Shown here in pieces: positions 18,711 through 26,422 of a stretch of DNA of 61,901 nt; positions within the stretch are counted from its first letter, which is position 1, and each line of letters begins with the position of its first letter. A program made the position numbers and the translations under genes. The notes below the pieces were generated by a model that saw only the letters and a list, made by a program, of their open reading frames with translations, was not told the DNA's origin and searched no databases. Origin of the DNA: Sphaerisporangium sp. (GTDB taxonomy: Bacteria; Actinomycetota; Actinomycetes; Streptosporangiales; Streptosporangiaceae); assembly GCA_025964675.1 (NCBI GenBank), contig JAOPYI010000111.1, positions 1-61,901 of the forward strand, read 5' to 3'.

Positions 18711-18812
18711 GCCCGTAAGGCGGACCGCCCGGCCGGTGACGTGGACGCGGCTTGGGCATGACCTCGGCGATACGGGGCAATTGTCTGTGCAACACGGACC
18801 GACCCCGAGAGA

Positions 18813-19601
18813 ATGGCTACCGTGAGACGAACCTTCCAGGACCTCGCCGCGCTGGCCGCCCGGCTGGGCGTCGGCGGCATCTTCTTCGCCAACGGCTGGC
18901 ACAAGCTCGAGTTCGGGCTGACCGCGACGAGCGAGCAGTTCGCGAAGATGGGCGCCCCCGGCCCTGGCATCTGGGCCGCCACCACCATGCTCATCGAGCT
19001 CATCGGAGGGGCGCTCCTGGTCGCGGGCCTGGCCGTCCCCGTCTGCGGGCTCATCCTCTTCGCCGAGGCTCTCGCCGTGTTCGTGCTGGTGAGCGGTGAT
19101 ACGGGCCTGCCGCTCACCGGCGGCGACATCAACCTCATCGTCGCCCTCGGGGCCGCGTCGGTGCTGCTCGCGGTGGTCGGGGCCGGACGGCTGTCCATCG
19201 ATCACCTCGTGGTGATCCGGCGCCGCGAGGCCGAGGCCGCCGACGAGATGGCGGCCGACGCGGAGGCGGACGACGTGATCTCGTCCTGGCGCGAAACGGC
19301 GGCCTCCACACCGCCGAAGGAGGCCGTCCCGCAGGACACCGTCGGCCAGAACACCTCTGCGAAGGGCCCCGTCACGTTCCCCGAGGAGAAGGCGGACACC
19401 GGCGGCACGGCGGAGGACACCGGCGGCACGGCGGAGGTCACCGCGCCGCGCAAGGCCCGTCCGCGCCGTCCGGCCAAGCCCGGGGGCGGCGACCCGGACA
19501 CCACCACCGACGGCCCGAGCGACGTCCCGTCGACTCCCGCCGGCAAGCGCGACCGTCTCGTCGCCGGCGGCCGGAAGGCCACCACGCCGGACCCCGATTA
19601 G
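18813..19601 (+). CDS. DoxX-family membrane protein with a charged low-complexity tail
   Basis: A 262-aa protein. Residues 10-130 are a four-helix DoxX domain (VGGIFFANGWHKLEFG in TM1, then IELIGGALLVAGLAVPVCG). The remaining half is a hydrophilic, Ala/Glu/Thr-rich cytoplasmic tail containing a perfect tandem DTGGTAE repeat. DoxX proteins are small quinone- or redox-linked membrane proteins whose biochemical role is mostly undefined. The GTG at 18822 with GAGAG upstream is an alternative start. The gene is followed by a strong hairpin at 19695-19725. Confidence 0.85.
   Translation: MATVRRTFQDLAALAARLGVGGIFFANGWHKLEFGLTATSEQFAKMGAPGPGIWAATTMLIELIGGALLVAGLAVPVCGLILFAEALAVFVLVSGDTGLPLTGGDINLIVALGAASVLLAVVGAGRLSIDHLVVIRRREAEAADEMAADAEADDVISSWRETAASTPPKEAVPQDTVGQNTSAKGPVTFPEEKADTGGTAEDTGGTAEVTAPRKARPRRPAKPGGGDPDTTTDGPSDVPSTPAGKRDRLVAGGRKATTPDPD
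19395..19436 (+). repeat. Perfect 21-bp tandem duplication in the DoxX-protein tail
   Basis: Two exact adjacent copies of a 21-bp unit (19395-19415 and 19416-19436) encode DTGGTAE twice. This looks like a recent slippage duplication in the unstructured tail. Confidence 0.9.
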
Positions 19602-19694
19602 AAACCTCGATGGCCATCAACGGCTCCTGGTGCTCTGCCGGATGGTGAGGCGTGGTTCGAACCCGGAGGCCCGCGTGCTCAACGCGGGGACCGG

Positions 19695-19725
19695 CCCGGC
19701 GGGTGACCTGACCTCACCCGCCGGG
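19695..19725. terminator. Hairpin between convergent DoxX and Cys-rich protein genes
   Basis: A perfect 12-bp stem (CCCGGCGGGTGA paired with TCACCCGCCGGG) with a 7-nt loop lies between genes that converge on it, so it probably ends transcription from both sides. There is no T-tract, as is common in high-GC actinomycetes. Confidence 0.65.
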
Positions 19726-19874
19726 ACCGGCACCCCTAACAATGTCCGCAATGGCACGCCTAAGGCAAGCCGGACCACCGGAAACACGGCCGGGACCGGC
19801 GCGAACCCGTTCATCAGCCGCTTCAGACACGACTGGCCGCTCCTGCTGATGACGCTGCCCGCGGTGCGCGGCGA

Positions 19875-20123
19875 TCAGCGCGTGGCGGCTCCGACGCGGT
19901 CGACGATCTCGGAGACGCCCTTCTCCCTCGCGCAGTGGGCGCAGCAGTACCAGTGGCCGCTCGCCTCGACACCGTGGCCGATGATCCGGCACCCGCAGTG
20001 CTCGCAGGCCGGCGCCATGCCCTGGATCGCGCATTCGAAGCTGTCGTAGGTGTGCACGCCGCCCTTGACATGGATTTCGAAGCTCATGTAATAGTCATTT
20101 CCGCACACTTCGCATTTCGCCAT
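19875..20123 (-). CDS. Small Cys/His-rich metal-binding protein (82 aa)
   Basis: An 82-aa protein with nine cysteines arranged as KCEVC near the N-terminus, FECAI mid-protein, CEHCGC, and YCCAHCA near the C-terminus, plus several histidines. This looks like one or two small zinc-binding modules. The YCCxxCA element recalls bacterial metallothioneins, though the rest does not match them closely. A DNA-, RNA- or metal-handling role is possible but unproven. The ATG at 20123 has a good AAGGGAAG ribosome site. It stands alone, converging with the DoxX gene. Confidence 0.8.
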   Translation of the reverse strand: MAKCEVCGNDYYMSFEIHVKGGVHTYDSFECAIQGMAPACEHCGCRIIGHGVEASGHWYCCAHCAREKGVSEIVDRVGAATR

Positions 20124-20300
20124 GATCTTCCCTTCAGTGCTCTTTTTACCGGGCTACCCAGCAAAGGCTGCGAGGGACTCCCTACCGGTGAATTCCGTAC
20201 GCATAAATGGTGATCCAGTAGTGCGTTTTCACGGATATTTACGGTATACGGGTGCCTACGGGAGCCTGGGGGACCGTGGGATCAGACCACCCTCGCCGGC

Positions 20301-20468
20301 TCAGCGAAACAGCTCCAGCGTCTTGAGCACCATCACCCGGTCCTTCTGCTGGTCTTCCGGGGACAGCTGCCGGAACGGCAGCCTCTGCTCGGCGGGTAAC
20401 CGGCCAGCGCGATGACCTTGGCCTCGGTCTCCGTGACGGCCCGGCGGCGTCGGCGCGCCTCATCGTGG
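20301..20468 (-). pseudogene. Frameshifted remnant of a small gene downstream of the DUF397 gene
   Basis: On the minus strand, one frame reads AVTETEAKVIALAGYP and a neighbouring frame continues sensibly as AEQRLPFRQLSPEDQQKDR then VMVLKTLELFR and a stop at 20301-20303. Joining them needs about one extra base near 20392-20396, so this looks like a single-nucleotide deletion (or a sequencing error) in a small protein gene. I see no in-frame start codon for the upstream part. It directly follows the DUF397 gene and may be a third member of that operon. The protein family is unknown to me. Confidence 0.4.
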
Positions 20469-20669
20469 TCAGCGGCCGTACTCGCCGCGCTTCACACCAC
20501 CGAGGAACGCCTTCCACTCACCGCGCGTGAAGACGAGGGCGGGGCCGTGGAGGCTCTTGGAGTCGCGCACGGCCACGACACCGGACAGGTTCGTGGCTAT
20601 CTCCACGCATTCTCCACCGTCTCCGCCCGACCATGCCGACTTGCGCCACCGCGCACCGCTCAGGTCCAT
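20469..20669 (-). CDS. DUF397 domain protein
   Basis: A 66-aa protein that is entirely a DUF397 domain: WRKSAWSGGDGGECVEIA at the start, VAVRDSKSLHGPALVFTRGE in the middle and WKAFLGGVKRGEYGR at the end. In actinomycetes, DUF397 proteins are encoded beside XRE-family DNA-binding proteins (WhiJ/AbaA-like pairs) and modulate them, often in development or antibiotic control. Its ATG at 20669 lies inside the last codons of the upstream XRE gene (10-nt overlap), so the two are translationally coupled. Confidence 0.92.
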   Translation of the reverse strand: MDLSGARWRKSAWSGGDGGECVEIATNLSGVVAVRDSKSLHGPALVFTRGEWKAFLGGVKRGEYGR

Positions 20670-21490
20670 TTCTGCTTCACCACTTCCTCAATGATCTTGC
20701 AGGACAGGTGTTGCGGGTGGGCGTCCGCCCGGACGGCGTCGTAGCGGTTGATTATCTCGGTGATCGCGCCTCTGTCGGTCATCGTCCGCCCGCGGGGCTG
20801 GGACTCCACTCGCACCGTATAGGCATTACCCCGCATCTCGGCAATGGCGTACGCGCCGATCAGCCCCGAAAGCGCCTCCGCGCTGTAAGGCACGATCTGG
20901 ATGGTGACCCTGGGGTGCCGGGCCATCTCCAGGAGGTACTCCAGTTGCCCACGCATGACCTCGGGACCGCCCACCGGGCGGTGGAGCACCCCCTCGTCGA
21001 TCAGGCACATGATCATCGGGGGGTCGGTCCGCGACAGCACCGACCTTCGCTGCATGCGGCCCGCGACCCGCTCCTCGACCTGCTCGGCGGTGAGCCCGGG
21101 CTCGCGTTCGAAGATCCGCCGCGCGAAGGCCTCGGTCTGGAGCAGACCCGGCATCAGAAGGGGTGACCAGAGCCGCAGAGCGGTGGCCCGCTGCTCCTCG
21201 ATCGCCCAGTCACGGAAGTGGGCCGGGACGGCGGGCGGCGGCGGCCAGACCTCGGCGTACAGGCGTGTCATCACGCCTTCGAGGCCGAACACCTCGTCGC
21301 AAAGCTCGGCGAATCGCTCGGACGGCCGGAACTTGGACGTCTCGACCATGGCCACGGCGCTGGTCGAGAAGCCGATGCTCCGGCCCAGTTCCCTCTGGGT
21401 GAGCTTCGCCGCCAAACGGTGCCGGCGAAGCTGGTAAGCGAACCGAGCCCGCGGCGAATCCTCGGGATCGATCTCGATCATCTTGGTCAT
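20660..21490 (-). CDS. XRE-family transcription regulator with DUF5753 domain
   Basis: A 276-aa DNA-binding protein. Residues 10-70 form a helix-turn-helix (LRRHRLAAKLTQRELGRSIG then FSTSAVAMVETSKFRPS). The remainder is the DUF5753 sensor-like domain (LRLWSPLLMPGLLQTEAFAR and VTIQIVPYSAEAL). Proteins of this architecture pair with DUF397 partners, as here. The ATG at 21490 has GAGGGGAC about 7 nt upstream and is preferred over a GTG 18 nt earlier. Its targets are unknown. Confidence 0.9.
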   Translation of the reverse strand: MTKMIEIDPEDSPRARFAYQLRRHRLAAKLTQRELGRSIGFSTSAVAMVETSKFRPSERFAELCDEVFGLEGVMTRLYAEVWPPPPAVPAHFRDWAIEEQRATALRLWSPLLMPGLLQTEAFARRIFEREPGLTAEQVEERVAGRMQRRSVLSRTDPPMIMCLIDEGVLHRPVGGPEVMRGQLEYLLEMARHPRVTIQIVPYSAEALSGLIGAYAIAEMRGNAYTVRVESQPRGRTMTDRGAITEIINRYDAVRADAHPQHLSCKIIEEVVKQKWT

Positions 21491-21850
21491 GAGGTCCCCT
21501 CGCGACACCTGGCCAGACCTGACTCACCGACCTCAGCGCAAAGCCGAAGTCAGCACGTAGTCAATCGACCACCAAGCGTAATGCCCTCACTGCAGCCTTG
21601 AGGCAAGAAATCACGACTCCGTAGACGCTTCCGGCAAGAACGGATACGGCGTCCCCCTCGACGAGCCGGGAGGCGAGGCGCCGTCGTAGCGGTGCCGGCG
21701 CCAGCAGGCACATACAGCCGGCCGAATCCACCACGGGAACGGGCGAACCGCCCGACACGCGAGGATGTGCAACTGCTTAACAAGAGGACGTCAAGCGCCG
21801 GGAGCAATAGTCTGCTCAGGCACTCGGTCCCTTGACCCGAGGAGAGAGCG

Positions 21851-21952
21851 ATGAGACGCATCAGGATCGCCAGGCCCAGCGCGGGTCGCCGTACGAGCAG
21901 GGCATTTTCTCTGGACCTGCGCTCGCCTTCCGGGCGCCCCCTACCGTACTGA
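21851..21952 (+). CDS. Possible tiny Arg-rich peptide (33 aa)
   Basis: A 33-codon frame starts at ATG 21851 directly after a strong CGAGGAGAG ribosome site and encodes a basic peptide beginning MRRIRIARPSAGRRTSR. It precedes an AT-rich promoter-like patch. It could be a leader peptide or chance. No family is recognised. Confidence 0.3.
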   Translation: MRRIRIARPSAGRRTSRAFSLDLRSPSGRPLPY

Positions 21953-22025
21953 AGATCTTTACAATAGTCTTACACCGACATCTGTAGACATCTCTTGTAA
22001 CGAAATCATCACGCCGGGGGGCTCG

Positions 22026-22199
22026 ATGAAAAGGCTGGCTGCAGTGCCCGCATACGTTCCACGGCACAAAGTGCGGGACATTGGATCGGCGCGCCGCTCG
22101 ACGCCTTCCCATGAGGCCAAGGTGGTCCACCTCCAGGCGTACACCGGGCGCAACGTGATCACGTTCCCCCGCAACGGCGGCACCACCCCCGCCGCCTGA
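22026..22199 (+). CDS. Possible small protein (57 aa)
   Basis: A 57-codon frame starts at ATG 22026 with CCGGGGGG 4-10 nt upstream. It encodes a basic peptide (MKRLAAVPAYVPRHKVRD at the start, VVHLQAYTGRNVITFPRN near the end). No known domain, signal peptide or membrane segment is present. It could be the relic of a larger gene, because the flanking minus strand also shows protein-like fragments. Confidence 0.3.
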   Translation: MKRLAAVPAYVPRHKVRDIGSARRSTPSHEAKVVHLQAYTGRNVITFPRNGGTTPAA

Positions 22200-22373
22200 C
22201 GGATCAGGCGGCCGCCGAGGTCGATCACAGCGGTGCCCTTGACCAGCCGGCCGGGCAGCACGAGCCACCGACCACGGCAGCCCTGTGAGCTCGCGCACGG
22301 CCGCCGCGAACTCGGAAGACGTTCCCCCACCCGGTCTCGCGCATTGGACGGCAGACTCAGGGCCGGTGCCCGC

Positions 22374-22427
22374 CGGGTGGTACTGCGGTACCACCCGCTC
22401 TTCGGAGTTCCCTCCGCGGTACCACGG
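22374..22427. promoter_or_regulatory. Perfect palindrome plus second GGTACC-centred site upstream of the ABC operon
   Basis: The arms CGGGTGGTAC and GTACCACCCG (10 bp, perfect) flank TGCG at 22374-22397. A related site, CCGCGGTACCACGG, follows at 22414-22427. Sitting about 80-130 bp before the rightward ABC exporter operon, they look like operators for a dimeric repressor. Read on the minus strand, GGGTGGTACCGC also resembles the T-box core, but no matching gene lies downstream. Confidence 0.5.
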
Positions 22428-22505
22428 ATGGCGCTGATCTCGATCCTAGCGTTGCGGGTGAGGCGGACCGGGAAGGTCTGGCCCACGCGGACGTAGGGAT
22501 GACCG

Positions 22506-23441
22506 ATGATCGAGGCACACCAGCTGACGAAGCGGTACGGGGATAAGACGGCGGTCGACCGGCTGGACTTCACCGTCCGGCCAGGCACCGTCACCGGCTT
22601 CCTGGGGCCGAACGGCGCGGGCAAGTCCACAACGATGCGGATGATCGTCGGGCTGGACGCCCCCACCAGTGGCTCGGTCAGTGTCAACGGCCGCCGCTAC
22701 GCCCAGCACAGCGCTCCCCTGCAGGAGGTCGGTGCACTGCTGGAGGCCAAGTCGGTCCACCCCGGCAGGTCGGCCTTCGACCACCTGATGGCGCAGGCCT
22801 ACACCCACGGCATCCCGCGACGCCGGGTGGATGAGGTGATCGAGCTGACCGGGCTGCAGTCTGTGGCGAAGAGGCGCGCCGGGGCGTTCTCGTTGGGAAT
22901 GGGCCAGCGCCTGGGCATCGCCGCGGCACTGCTCGGCGATCCGCAGACCGTCATGCTCGACGAGCCGGTCAACGGACTGGACCCCGAGGGCGTGCTGTGG
23001 ATCCGCAACCTGCTGACGGAGCTGGCCGCCGACGGCCGCACGGTGTTCGTGTCCTCGCACCTGATGACTGAGATGGCGCTGGTCGCGGACCATCTCATCG
23101 TGGTCGGCCGTGGCCGTCTGCTGGCCGATACCACGGTGCAGGACCTGGTTCGCCAGGCCAGCGGTGACACCGTGAAGGTGGCCACCAGCGATCCGGCCCG
23201 CCTGCGGGAGATCCTGGCGAAGCCCGGCATCGAGATCACCGGCCGGGCCGGCTCGGAGGAGCTGCTGGTGACCGGCGTCTCGCCGCGCTCCATCGGGATC
23301 ACCGCCGCGGAGCATGGCATCACGTTGTTCGAGCTCACCGCCATGACCGTCTCGCTGGAGGAGGCGTTCATGGAGCTGACCCGGGACGCCGTCGAGTACC
23401 ACGGCACCACCGGCATCCAGACCCCCGGGAGGGCCGCCTGA
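22506..23441 (+). CDS. ABC exporter ATP-binding protein
   Basis: A 311-aa ATPase of the drug/bacteriocin exporter type (DrrA/BcrA/CcmA-like). Visible motifs are Walker A GPNGAGKS (residues 38-45), Q-loop region LLEAKSVHPGRS, signature SLGMGQR, Walker B VMLDEPVNGLDP and the switch SSHLMTEM. The 90-residue C-terminal tail is typical of this group. With the following permease it would expel a hydrophobic or peptide compound. The permease ATG overlaps its stop (TGATG). It opens a four-gene unit ending in a two-component system. Confidence 0.92.
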   Translation: MIEAHQLTKRYGDKTAVDRLDFTVRPGTVTGFLGPNGAGKSTTMRMIVGLDAPTSGSVSVNGRRYAQHSAPLQEVGALLEAKSVHPGRSAFDHLMAQAYTHGIPRRRVDEVIELTGLQSVAKRRAGAFSLGMGQRLGIAAALLGDPQTVMLDEPVNGLDPEGVLWIRNLLTELAADGRTVFVSSHLMTEMALVADHLIVVGRGRLLADTTVQDLVRQASGDTVKVATSDPARLREILAKPGIEITGRAGSEELLVTGVSPRSIGITAAEHGITLFELTAMTVSLEEAFMELTRDAVEYHGTTGIQTPGRAA

Positions 23442-24289
23442 TGACAACCATGACCCCGACCCACGCCTCCACACCCGCCCCCCCGCGGTCCACACGCCCG
23501 TCCTACAGGGTGACCGGAGTGCGGGTTCTGCGCTCGGAGTGGGCCAAGCTGTGGTCCCTGCGCTCCACGTGGATCACCCTCGGCCTGGGCCTGCTGTTCC
23601 TGGTCGGCATCGGCCTCATCGCCGCGGCGCGGTACAAGTCCATGGTCAGCTCCGGCCAGCCCATGGACCCGGACTTGGCCGACGCCACCGCCCTCAGCCT
23701 CTCCCTGTTCGGCACGCCCCTCGCGCAGCTGGCGCTGGGCGTCCTGGGTGTGCTGGTCACCGCGGGCGAGTACTCCACCGGCATGATCCGCTCCACGCTG
23801 ACTGCGGTCCCGCGCCGCCTGCCGGTGCTGTGGTCCAAGTCCGTGGTGTTCGGCCTGGTGGCTCTCGTGGCCGGCACCGCGGGTGTATTCGCCACCTTCC
23901 TGTTCGCCAGCGGCATCGTCTCCGGCACCAACGCGGCGATGACGCTCTCGGACGCGGGGGTGGTGCGCAGCCTGCTGGGTGCGGGACTCTACCTCGCCCT
24001 GGTCGCAGTGATCGGTACCGCTCTGGGTGCCGTGCTGCGCTCAGTGGCAGGCGGCATCTCGGTGCTGGTCGGCATCCTGATGCTGATCCCCGGCCTGATC
24101 TCTCTGCTGCCCAGCGCCTGGCAGGCCAACATCAGCCCGTACCTGCCCAGCAACGCCGGCGAGTCGATGTTCGCCCTGCACCACGACGCCACCCATCTGT
24201 CGCCCACGGCCGGACTGCTGGTCTTCCTCGGCTGGACCGTGCTGACGCTGGCCGGTGCCGCCTGGCGCCTGGCGCGCACCGACGCCTGA
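23441..24289 (+). CDS. ABC exporter permease (ABC-2 type)
   Basis: A 282-aa inner-membrane protein with about six hydrophobic helices: one near residues 46-66, then LALGVLGVLVTAGEYSTGMI and later segments. It carries the family pattern SEWAKLWSLRSTWITL at the start and GEYSTGMIRSTLTAVPRR after the second helix. This marks it as the membrane partner of the preceding ATPase. The coding regions overlap by one base. An 88-bp gap separates it from the sensor kinase. Confidence 0.9.
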   Translation: MTTMTPTHASTPAPPRSTRPSYRVTGVRVLRSEWAKLWSLRSTWITLGLGLLFLVGIGLIAAARYKSMVSSGQPMDPDLADATALSLSLFGTPLAQLALGVLGVLVTAGEYSTGMIRSTLTAVPRRLPVLWSKSVVFGLVALVAGTAGVFATFLFASGIVSGTNAAMTLSDAGVVRSLLGAGLYLALVAVIGTALGAVLRSVAGGISVLVGILMLIPGLISLLPSAWQANISPYLPSNAGESMFALHHDATHLSPTAGLLVFLGWTVLTLAGAAWRLARTDA

Positions 24290-24377
24290 CACAGTCCTTC
24301 GTACCGCCCGCGTGGTGCCCGGCCTCGGCCTGGTGCCGCGCCGGCAGCTCCTCCCCCACTATGGAGAGGTGACACCT

Positions 24378-25700
24378 GTGAGCAGCGACGACACCGCCGG
24401 AGCGGAGGTGCTTTCCCGCCTTCGGCAACAAGGGCCCGACCCCCTGCCGGGGCACCCGCTGGTCGCGCGGCTGGCCCAGGGCGGCCAGCGCATGCGGCAG
24501 GCGGACCGGGACCACCCATGGGCGCTGGACACGGCCGTGGTGGCCGGCGTCTTCTTGATGTTCTGCGTGCCGGATCTCGTGCACGACGGCGGTCCGGGTG
24601 ATCTGCCGACCGCGTTCACCCGCTTGCCCGTGGCCGGAACGCTGGCATTGCAGGCCGGTTTGCTGCTGCCCCTGCTGTGGCGGCGCAGGACACCGTCCGT
24701 GGCGTTCGCCGTGATCACGGCGATATTCCTGCTGCAGTGGTCCCTGGGGGCCTTTCTGCGCGCCGATGCCGCTCTGCTGGTCGCCCTGTACAGCCTGGTG
24801 CTGCACGGACGCCTGCGGCATCTGCCCTGGGCCTGCGCGGCCATGGCGGGAGCGCTGGTCTTGGTCGCTGTGCGCGTCTCCACTGCGGTGTCCGTCTGGG
24901 ACGCCCTGTTCTTTCTGCTCAGCACCGCGACCGCAGCCGTCGCCCTGGGACTCGCGGTGCGGATCCGACGGGCTCAGCTCGCCGCGCTGCGCGAGCGCGC
25001 GGCCAGCCTGGAGATCGAACGCGACCAGCGCAGCAGGCTGGCCACCGCCACCGAACGCACCCGCGTGGCCCGCGAGATGCACGACATCATCGGACACAAC
25101 CTGTCCGTCATCATCACCCTCGCCGACGCCGGGGCGTACGCGGCCGACGTCACCCCCGAACGGGGCAACGAGGCTCTCCGGCTCATCGGGGACACCGGTC
25201 GCCAGGCTCTCGGCGAGCTGCGGCGCATGCTCGGCGTCCTGCGCGAGCAGACCGGGGCCCCCGAGCTCAACCCCCAGCCCGGAGTCGCCGACCTCGACGC
25301 GCTGTGCGCCCGTATCCGGGCGGCCGGACCGCAGGTCGTCTACCGCTCCGGCGGCCGGCTCGATGCCCTGGACCGCGGAGTTCAGCTGATGGTCTACCGC
25401 ATCGTCCAGGAGGCGCTCACCAACGCCCTCAAGCACGCCGGCCCAGGCACCCGGGCCCACGTGATGCTCACCGTCGAAGGCTCACAGCTGCGCGTGCGCG
25501 TGCAGGACACCGGCCCGCCCGGCGGCACAGGGCAGTCCGGGCCGTCGCACGAGGAAGGGCACGGGCTTGCCGGCATGAAGGAGCGCGCAGCCCTGTACGG
25601 CGGCACCGTCACCGCGGGTCCCGCGCCCGGTGGAGGATGGACCGTGGAGGCCGGCCTAGACCTCACCCCGATCCCCGACCCATCAGGCGGCCCGACGTGA
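24378..25700 (+). CDS. Sensor histidine kinase (DesK/NarX-like, HisKA_3)
   Basis: A 440-aa membrane sensor kinase. Four to five hydrophobic segments (about residues 50-195) are followed by a coiled-coil linker. A HisKA_3 dimerisation domain holds the phospho-accepting His in AREMHDIIGHNLSVII. A HATPase domain follows, with VQEALTNALKHA (N-box) and GHGLAGMKERAALYGG (G-box). It would autophosphorylate and pass phosphate to the next gene's product. The GTG at 24378 has GGAGAGG 8 nt upstream; an in-frame upstream start is less likely. Its stop overlaps the regulator start (GTGA). Confidence 0.91.
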   Translation: MSSDDTAGAEVLSRLRQQGPDPLPGHPLVARLAQGGQRMRQADRDHPWALDTAVVAGVFLMFCVPDLVHDGGPGDLPTAFTRLPVAGTLALQAGLLLPLLWRRRTPSVAFAVITAIFLLQWSLGAFLRADAALLVALYSLVLHGRLRHLPWACAAMAGALVLVAVRVSTAVSVWDALFFLLSTATAAVALGLAVRIRRAQLAALRERAASLEIERDQRSRLATATERTRVAREMHDIIGHNLSVIITLADAGAYAADVTPERGNEALRLIGDTGRQALGELRRMLGVLREQTGAPELNPQPGVADLDALCARIRAAGPQVVYRSGGRLDALDRGVQLMVYRIVQEALTNALKHAGPGTRAHVMLTVEGSQLRVRVQDTGPPGGTGQSGPSHEEGHGLAGMKERAALYGGTVTAGPAPGGGWTVEAGLDLTPIPDPSGGPT

Positions 25701-26374
25701 CCACCGTTCTCATCGTGGACGATCAGTCCCTACAGCGCTTCGGCTTCCGCATGCTGCTGGAGACGGCGCCTGAGACCGAGGTGATCGGCGAGGCCGCGCA
25801 TGGAGCCGAGGCCGTGCGCAGGGCAGCCGAACTACGGCCCGATGTCGTCCTCATGGACATCCGCATGCCCGGCATGGACGGCATCGAGGCCACCCGCCGC
25901 ATCGTCGCCAACGGGGGACGCTCCCGCATCCTCGTCATGACCACCTTCGACCTGGACGAATACGCCCACGCAGCGCTGCGTGCCGGAGCCAGCGGCTTCC
26001 TCCTCAAGGACGCCCGCCCAGAGGAACTACTGGCCGGTATCCGCGCCGTCGCCGAGGGCGACGCCGTCATCGCCCCCGCCCTCACCCGGCGGCTTCTCGA
26101 CGCCTACGCCCACCACCTTCCCGGAAGCCCACAGGCCCAGGAGGGCAGCATGGATCCCCGCTGGCGAGCCCTGACCGAGCGCGAACGGGAAATCCTGGTC
26201 GCCATCGGGCAGGGCTGGACCAACGGCGAGATCGCCGAGCGCTTGGTGCTGTCGGAGTCCACCGTCAAGACGCACGTCGGCCGGGTGCTGGCGAAGATCG
26301 CAGCCCGCGACCGCATCCAGGCTGTGATCTTCGCCTACGATCTGGGTCTGACCCACCCGAACACACCCGGCTGA
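25697..26374 (+). CDS. LuxR/NarL-type response regulator
   Basis: A 225-aa DNA-binding regulator. The receiver domain has the acidic pair VDDQ near residue 8, the phospho-Asp in VLMDIRMPGMDG and Lys in FLLKDARPEE. The C-terminal LuxR helix-turn-helix reads LTEREREILVAIGQGWTNGE then IAERLVLSESTVKTHVGR. The GTG start at 25697 overlaps the kinase stop by 3 nt, so the two are co-translated. Being in the same unit as the ABC exporter, it probably controls that exporter, as in antibiotic-sensing modules. Confidence 0.93.
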   Translation: MTTVLIVDDQSLQRFGFRMLLETAPETEVIGEAAHGAEAVRRAAELRPDVVLMDIRMPGMDGIEATRRIVANGGRSRILVMTTFDLDEYAHAALRAGASGFLLKDARPEELLAGIRAVAEGDAVIAPALTRRLLDAYAHHLPGSPQAQEGSMDPRWRALTEREREILVAIGQGWTNGEIAERLVLSESTVKTHVGRVLAKIAARDRIQAVIFAYDLGLTHPNTPG

Positions 26375-26422
26375 CCACGATGGTTCCGCCACAGGTGCCG
26401 GCGATCAGCGACTTGTGTCGCC

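Larger units (their letters stand above)
21509..22505. other. ~1-kb gap before the ABC exporter operon
   Basis: No recognisable family in this stretch. It holds two short plus-strand ORFs with ribosome sites (21851 and 22026), an AT-rich patch near 21953-22010 containing the direct repeat GACATCT-GTA-GACATCT, and strong palindromes at 22374-22427. On the minus strand, fragments such as SEFAAAVRELTGLPWS look protein-like but shift frame, which may indicate a decayed gene. Confidence 0.4.

Noticed and set aside
19650-19725. Possible tRNA from a GGTTCGAACC T-loop and a 7-nt-loop stem with anticodon GAG on the minus strand
   Set aside because: The T-stem does not pair well and no acceptor or D-arm can be assembled. 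The strong stem nearby fits a terminator.
22300-22505. T-box riboswitch on the minus strand
   Set aside because: The core motif is present, but no specifier stem or aminoacyl-tRNA or amino-acid gene lies downstream. Kept only as an alternative reading of the palindromes.
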